Virus record (IMG/VR): IMGVR_UViG_3300006921_000200
Coordinates: 1 to 21,354 of that record
DNA from: a virus
Direction: 5' to 3' (one strand)
DNA: 21,354 nucleotides
In this document: one piece after another, positions 18,501-21,354 of the stretch
Layout: each line of letters starts with the position of its first letter
How positions within the stretch are numbered: the stretch's first letter is position 1
Program-made: the position numbers and the translations under genes
The notes under the pieces: model-generated
What the model saw: only the letters and a program-made list of their open reading frames with translations
The model's database searches: none
Told to the model about the DNA's origin: nothing

Positions 18501-21354
18501 GACAGAAACTTTAAATTCTTTAATGATGAGAGTTTAATAAACTTTAATAATGATGTGGCGCATCACAAGATAAACAATCAGTCAGTTAATAACATAGGCG
18601 CAGAAGATCTACACTTGGTAGGAGCTCAACAAAGTAAATATGGAGGGCCTGCTAAATACCAAGGCGGATCAAACGTTCAAATACAAGAACCTAATTTAGA
18701 TATACAAGCTGATACTACAGGCACAAAAACCATAAATCCTCTAGAAAGCATTTTTTCAAAAGAAGAGTTAGACTATGTAGACTTTATACAAAATAGAAAG
18801 CCTTATCGCGATCATACTACTACAGGAGAAGATCCCGAATTATTCTATTTAGATTTATATAATACAGAACTTACTGCTGATGATCTTTTAGAATTTTATG
18901 TTTGGAAAGATACCCTAGCACAAAGAAGATCTTTATTAAATAATACAACTAAAGATGAGGAATTAAAGAGGCTTGATATGGATAAGGGAGCGTATGATAT
19001 TCAAGGATTTTGGAAGTCTGGGGATTATGAAAACACAGACTCTGATGGACATGGAGCCGATACATGGAAGAAACCAAATCACGTTACCTTCAGTAATGAG
19101 TCTAAGTATGCTAAAAACTATGAGCTGCCTGAAGGAGAAGACGATGATAGATCAGAATACGAGGGAGGCCTCTGGAATTCTGACGGAGGGTATGTACCTT
19201 CTCAACATAATATGTACGGGAACGAACGTTTACACAGGGAGTTCTCTGATCCAAATCGTCCTGAACATTTGTTTATGGGGAATGATTTAATTTATAATCA
19301 CCCTTTATTTCTAAAATCAGGCTTGATGCCTGCTGATAGTATACCTCAACTTAATTATCAGCAAGGTAATGAATTCCCTACAAAGTACCAAGACGGAACA
19401 AATGTTACAGCAGAAGAAGAACCTTTATTTATTCCAGAACCGAATACTCCAGAAATGGATGCGAAGTTTACAAATATGTATAGAGAGCAGGATGAACGTA
19501 CCCTAAATGATGTGACTTTTGATGGGAGTACAGAAGATGGTATGTTGGATTATTTAAAATTTACAGAGAATAGTGTTGCTGCAGGGTATAAGAAAAATAA
19601 AGACGGTGAGTTTAGATGGTATCCCCATAAAGATAGTAAGGGAATATTGACTATTGGATATGGTCATAATATTAACAAAGGAGAAGATTTTTCTAAAGGA
19701 TTAACTCAAACTGAGGTTGATGATTTATTGAAAGCAGATATGAAAGTACATACAGATCTTTTAGAACGAAATGTACCTGAGTGGGAAAATTTATCTACTC
19801 TACAACAAAATGCTTTATTAGATATTCAATATAATATCAGAGGAAATGTTTGGACAAAGTTTCCTTCATTTACAAAAGCTGTTGTAAATAAAGATTGGAA
19901 AAATGTAGTATTAGAAGGATCTAGAGAGGAATATAATGGTGATCCTAATCAAAGAAATACTGCGTTCTATAAGAGCCTTATAGAGCCAATGGTGGAAGAA
20001 TGGAGGCCTGAGATACGTAATCCAAAGGCTACTATAATTAGTCCTGAGCTTCTTGAGCAGAGTAGATATGTAGCAGAACAAGATAATACACGAGTTGGAA
20101 ATAATTCTTTTGGAGGATGGAGAGATGGATCTCGTGTAACAAAGTATCAAGACGCAAGTCAAGTAAGGAATGATGCGTTTGTGCCTGTTGATCAGGATCC
20201 TGTTGATATATCTGAAGGATTAGATAATACATATCTACAGACACAGCAGAAATATCCTAATTTTTCTGATCAAGAAATTTATAAGTATTATTTAGAGGGC
20301 ATAAATCCTTCAGACGGAATGATAAATAATATGATGCCAAATGTCTATGCTATGTCAGAAAACATTATAGAGCCTGTTCCTTTTTTCTCTACTACTTTTA
20401 GTACACAGATGGATACTCCAAATCTTTATAAAAACACTGGAGAACAATGTATTGCTTACGGTAAAGTAGTGGATGGGTGTTCAGGAGGATTACAATTAGG
20501 GATGGAATTTAATACAGACTTAACTAAAAGTGGAGTAAGAGATATTAATGGTTTAAAGGGAGATGCTTGGCAGATGCATAATAATGTTGTTGAATCAGGA
20601 GGACAATCCCTATTTAATTATTCTGATTATATGGATTATGAATATTTAAGAGAAAATCCAAATATTGCAACAGGAAGTTATTTATTCGATAGATATAATA
20701 ATGCTCGTAATCAGTTAGGAAATAATGCTAAGTTAGATGAAAGTACTTTACAGGTAGGAGACTTTGTAGATCTTTTTTATAATGGTTCTTCTTATCAGGG
20801 AGAGGCAGTTAGAGATGGATATGGTTCTAATATGAATTCTCATGTAGGTAAGATTACTGAGAAGAATGGAAAACTCTATGTTACTCATAATGTAAGTGGG
20901 ACGTGGCATTCAGATCCTTTAGAGAACTTATTAGAAAATCAAAGAATGCATAACGGCCATCAAGTAATGGTAGTTGGAGGGTATCGCCCTAAATACGAAA
21001 CAGGGTTAGTAAGTGGAGTATCTTTTAATCCTGATAATTATGATGGCATCGAGCTTAAGCATAAGGGAAGTATTCTTCAAGGCTGGAATGGTGCCGCATC
21101 GATGGACTTTCTTAATAACCTAGCTTTAACTATGCCTGATATTCAGAATGATTTTGGTTTAAGCGATGGAGATAGTTCTTTAATTGCTAAGCTGTCTTAT
21201 GGTACTTTTGGTATAGAATCTACTTTTGCTGAAGGAAATAGATACGATCATAAAAGTTGGGCCAGAGAACTCTTAAGAGGATGGAAGTCTCTAGATAATC
21301 AAACGCAGGCTCAGATGAATACGGCTTCTTATCCGCTTATGATGACAGCGGGGA
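15525..21354 (+). CDS. Giant modular virion protein with protease, lysozyme and peptidase domains (partial)
   Basis: The frame opens at ATG 15525, 9 nt after the portal stop, and stays open for at least 1943 codons to the window edge. Modules by residue are: EELGHARQ (112-119), a zincin-like helix lacking the first His of HExxH; HENAH (898-902) with ExxAD (945-949), an intact gluzincin-type zinc site; a phage structural-type motif DTWKKPNHxTFS (1179-1190); a GH24/T4-type lysozyme (about 1340-1487) with E1348, D1370, T1376 and TIGYGH; a CHAP/NlpC-like region (about 1630-1822) with C1642, GDAW and SHVGKI (H1773); and GIESTFAEG with E1898, transglycosylase-like. There is no signal peptide. KAGELI is duplicated (271, 315). 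Four short linkers of the KYQDGTNV type separate modules. It is probably a virion-carried wall-penetrating or tail-internal protein. Lysozyme and HENAH calls are firm by motif; the peptidase is moderate; the transglycosylase is weak. Confidence 0.85.
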   Translation, partial: MGHHTKEHQVANYFGIKLRDKNKFPRSVKSVLKDRLSEDEYSNLLKYYTDEAGSPNVMFYDQASFMNSPSGWTGCNTFASGRPGWYNPYDNTIYLHSDAKGDDKEIFRMVFEELGHARQKRDIQKVQETSPSMQFIDNYLLAGDGPSHIQTAGVIGGNLKNAHKGLGKPTLTDWNVIDYWTNVFSSEHQGHLYNTDDNNYEETVHTGDIKQDLITDVFGRDGVKNYLSIGDNSTEHRHQGAFNQTALNYFEGNYQKKRAKREQLYGAIFNKAGELIHKATEFGTDGLKQLASDGLNFMVESPDMIRGGIYKGFQKAGELINEVKDWEQGGHINATTPSARHRGLEGANPGTSASLIYSDHRGRKLEGRQSYPVRVYADGAYVGVLKPGETMENFSAQRIDEVPMMEEGTNVVAPQEDPVEYDLKDATVTVDRSQYTAIPQTHFDMPEGDFDFSYDKWTGELDDEGWRIYETVNTTGTHDPNWYTSDFDPYEYYKRNADGEYDDATKHLIKSYQKSPYMGKNEYDESYMTHPLAWNEDRLELENQARLNQADINKIYNLDGTLKPEYNQQLGPQRYLRPFGPDPKDAPNQRPQTKGRWASEHQEGFASGWGKDGLGSPSELTDKELKDLYKEYKNSNGFGKMKKKEFIERYRSGDKFYPNIPSVDQELANIKTFSDAVNPIKPEHNELQKEFLIGGINSDLYREKLIKSGYENVDEIIAQREEHLANSNFVYEDTADQYTDEYVYYKGGPESSMAKDRDDPAYPVHTNRVFRVQDKLNVLGNIYESEGRTLDLKKALNMRNDYTPWGDESAPTEHGFYSGDEDDALFWAQLGRGFNVGQYLGDKILFGTSGSRAYTGSHGERAGDVVLSPRQAQGLNIDMGGDGSVEQLESSLDEILFHENAHMAGATTNRPDGLNQYDQDLIIKYMTDSGIDVSTLSDHDASPAERKADLDGLRWKMFNTIGYDYRTTKLTPAILQQYKKYVAENPSPSLVNDRNFKFFNDESLINFNNDVAHHKINNQSVNNIGAEDLHLVGAQQSKYGGPAKYQGGSNVQIQEPNLDIQADTTGTKTINPLESIFSKEELDYVDFIQNRKPYRDHTTTGEDPELFYLDLYNTELTADDLLEFYVWKDTLAQRRSLLNNTTKDEELKRLDMDKGAYDIQGFWKSGDYENTDSDGHGADTWKKPNHVTFSNESKYAKNYELPEGEDDDRSEYEGGLWNSDGGYVPSQHNMYGNERLHREFSDPNRPEHLFMGNDLIYNHPLFLKSGLMPADSIPQLNYQQGNEFPTKYQDGTNVTAEEEPLFIPEPNTPEMDAKFTNMYREQDERTLNDVTFDGSTEDGMLDYLKFTENSVAAGYKKNKDGEFRWYPHKDSKGILTIGYGHNINKGEDFSKGLTQTEVDDLLKADMKVHTDLLERNVPEWENLSTLQQNALLDIQYNIRGNVWTKFPSFTKAVVNKDWKNVVLEGSREEYNGDPNQRNTAFYKSLIEPMVEEWRPEIRNPKATIISPELLEQSRYVAEQDNTRVGNNSFGGWRDGSRVTKYQDASQVRNDAFVPVDQDPVDISEGLDNTYLQTQQKYPNFSDQEIYKYYLEGINPSDGMINNMMPNVYAMSENIIEPVPFFSTTFSTQMDTPNLYKNTGEQCIAYGKVVDGCSGGLQLGMEFNTDLTKSGVRDINGLKGDAWQMHNNVVESGGQSLFNYSDYMDYEYLRENPNIATGSYLFDRYNNARNQLGNNAKLDESTLQVGDFVDLFYNGSSYQGEAVRDGYGSNMNSHVGKITEKNGKLYVTHNVSGTWHSDPLENLLENQRMHNGHQVMVVGGYRPKYETGLVSGVSFNPDNYDGIELKHKGSILQGWNGAASMDFLNNLALTMPDIQNDFGLSDGDSSLIAKLSYGTFGIESTFAEGNRYDHKSWARELLRGWKSLDNQTQAQMNTASYPLMMTAG
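16335..16484 (+). repeat. 18-bp direct repeat encoding KAGELI
   Basis: AAAGCAGGGGAGTTAATA occurs identically at 16335-16352 and 16467-16484, 132 bp (44 codons) apart and in frame. It suggests a small internal duplication in the giant gene, with surrounding codons diverged. Confidence 0.7.
19542..19985 (+). other. GH24 (T4-type) lysozyme domain inside the giant protein
   Basis: Residues about 1340-1487 carry FTENS (E1348 as catalytic acid), YPHKDSKGILTIGYGHN (D1370, T1376), LTQTEVDDLLKADM, a QQNALLDIQYNIRG segment equivalent to the lysozyme QQRALVxxxFNxG helix, and FYKSLIEP near the end. It cleaves peptidoglycan between MurNAc and GlcNAc. The catalytic residues align with E11, D20 and T26 of T4 lysozyme. 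Confidence 0.85.

Noticed and set aside
15525-21354. Smaller plus- and minus-strand frames within the giant gene
   Set aside because: They are all out of phase with an uninterrupted 1943-codon frame that carries recognisable domains.
1-21354. CRISPR array, insertion sequence, tRNA genes, integrase or attachment site
   Set aside because: No repeat-spacer periodicity, transposase or integrase motifs, or tRNA cloverleaf apart from the tRNA-like domain of the tmRNA was seen.

Overview
The window reads as part of a tailed double-stranded DNA phage genome that infects a Bacteroidota host. Large terminase, portal, HU-like and GroES-like genes sit in one rightward block. Four rightward copies of the Bacteroidota sigma -7 consensus TAnnTTTG are placed upstream of genes, and Shine-Dalgarno sequences are essentially absent. 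Two divergent transcription blocks, a roughly 690-residue terminase followed by a roughly 835-residue portal, and a small HU/IHF-like protein at the head of the rightward block all recall crAss-like phages. That placement is inference, because no taxonomic marker was searched. The DNA is AT-rich, with one conspicuously GC-richer gene at 5476-5841.

Layout. From 1 to about 5850 everything is on the minus strand. Reading leftward there is an SSB-like protein with an acidic tail ending in PF (5841-5476), a gap with no convincing gene, a small coiled protein (5194-4940), and a chain of tiny genes joined by ATGA overlaps (4781-4569, 4572-4339, 4342-4061). The last of these is broken by an in-frame TAA. 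A second SSB-like protein (4058-3525) follows and ends at a hairpin terminator. Next comes about 1 kb (3420-2400) with no credible protein gene but many strong hairpins, several with GNRA or UUCG tetraloops when read on the minus strand. I interpret this as a large structured non-coding RNA. Three small genes follow (2367-1963, 1907-1509, 1512-1129), then a complete tmRNA gene (1158-747), then a conserved phage protein of unknown function (713-213) with a terminator. Positions 5842-6369 are a divergent regulatory region.

From 6370 to the right edge everything is on the plus strand. It holds a winged-helix-like regulator, a small protein, an HU-like protein, several small phage proteins (two with cysteine clusters), a GroES-type co-chaperonin, an L,D-transpeptidase-like protein, a small structural-type protein, a 44-residue basic protein, a small protein with a UVR-like motif, the large terminase, and the portal. 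The last is an open frame of at least 1943 codons that runs off the right end. This giant protein looks like a modular virion protein. It carries a degenerate and an intact zinc-protease motif, a T4-type (GH24) lysozyme with its catalytic triad, a CHAP/NlpC-like cysteine-peptidase region and a possible transglycosylase, with four short repeated linkers between modules.

The most unusual signals are in the leftward block. The phage tmRNA encodes a 33-residue proteolysis tag, where Bacteroidota tags are usually about nine residues. Its first 30 nucleotides are also the last codons of the upstream gene, so maturing the tmRNA 5' end should turn that gene's message into a non-stop mRNA, which is the substrate of tmRNA itself. 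The putative 1-kb structured RNA lies three genes upstream of the tmRNA, reminiscent of the large ornate RNAs known from phages (GOLLD, ROOL), although I cannot assign it to a class.
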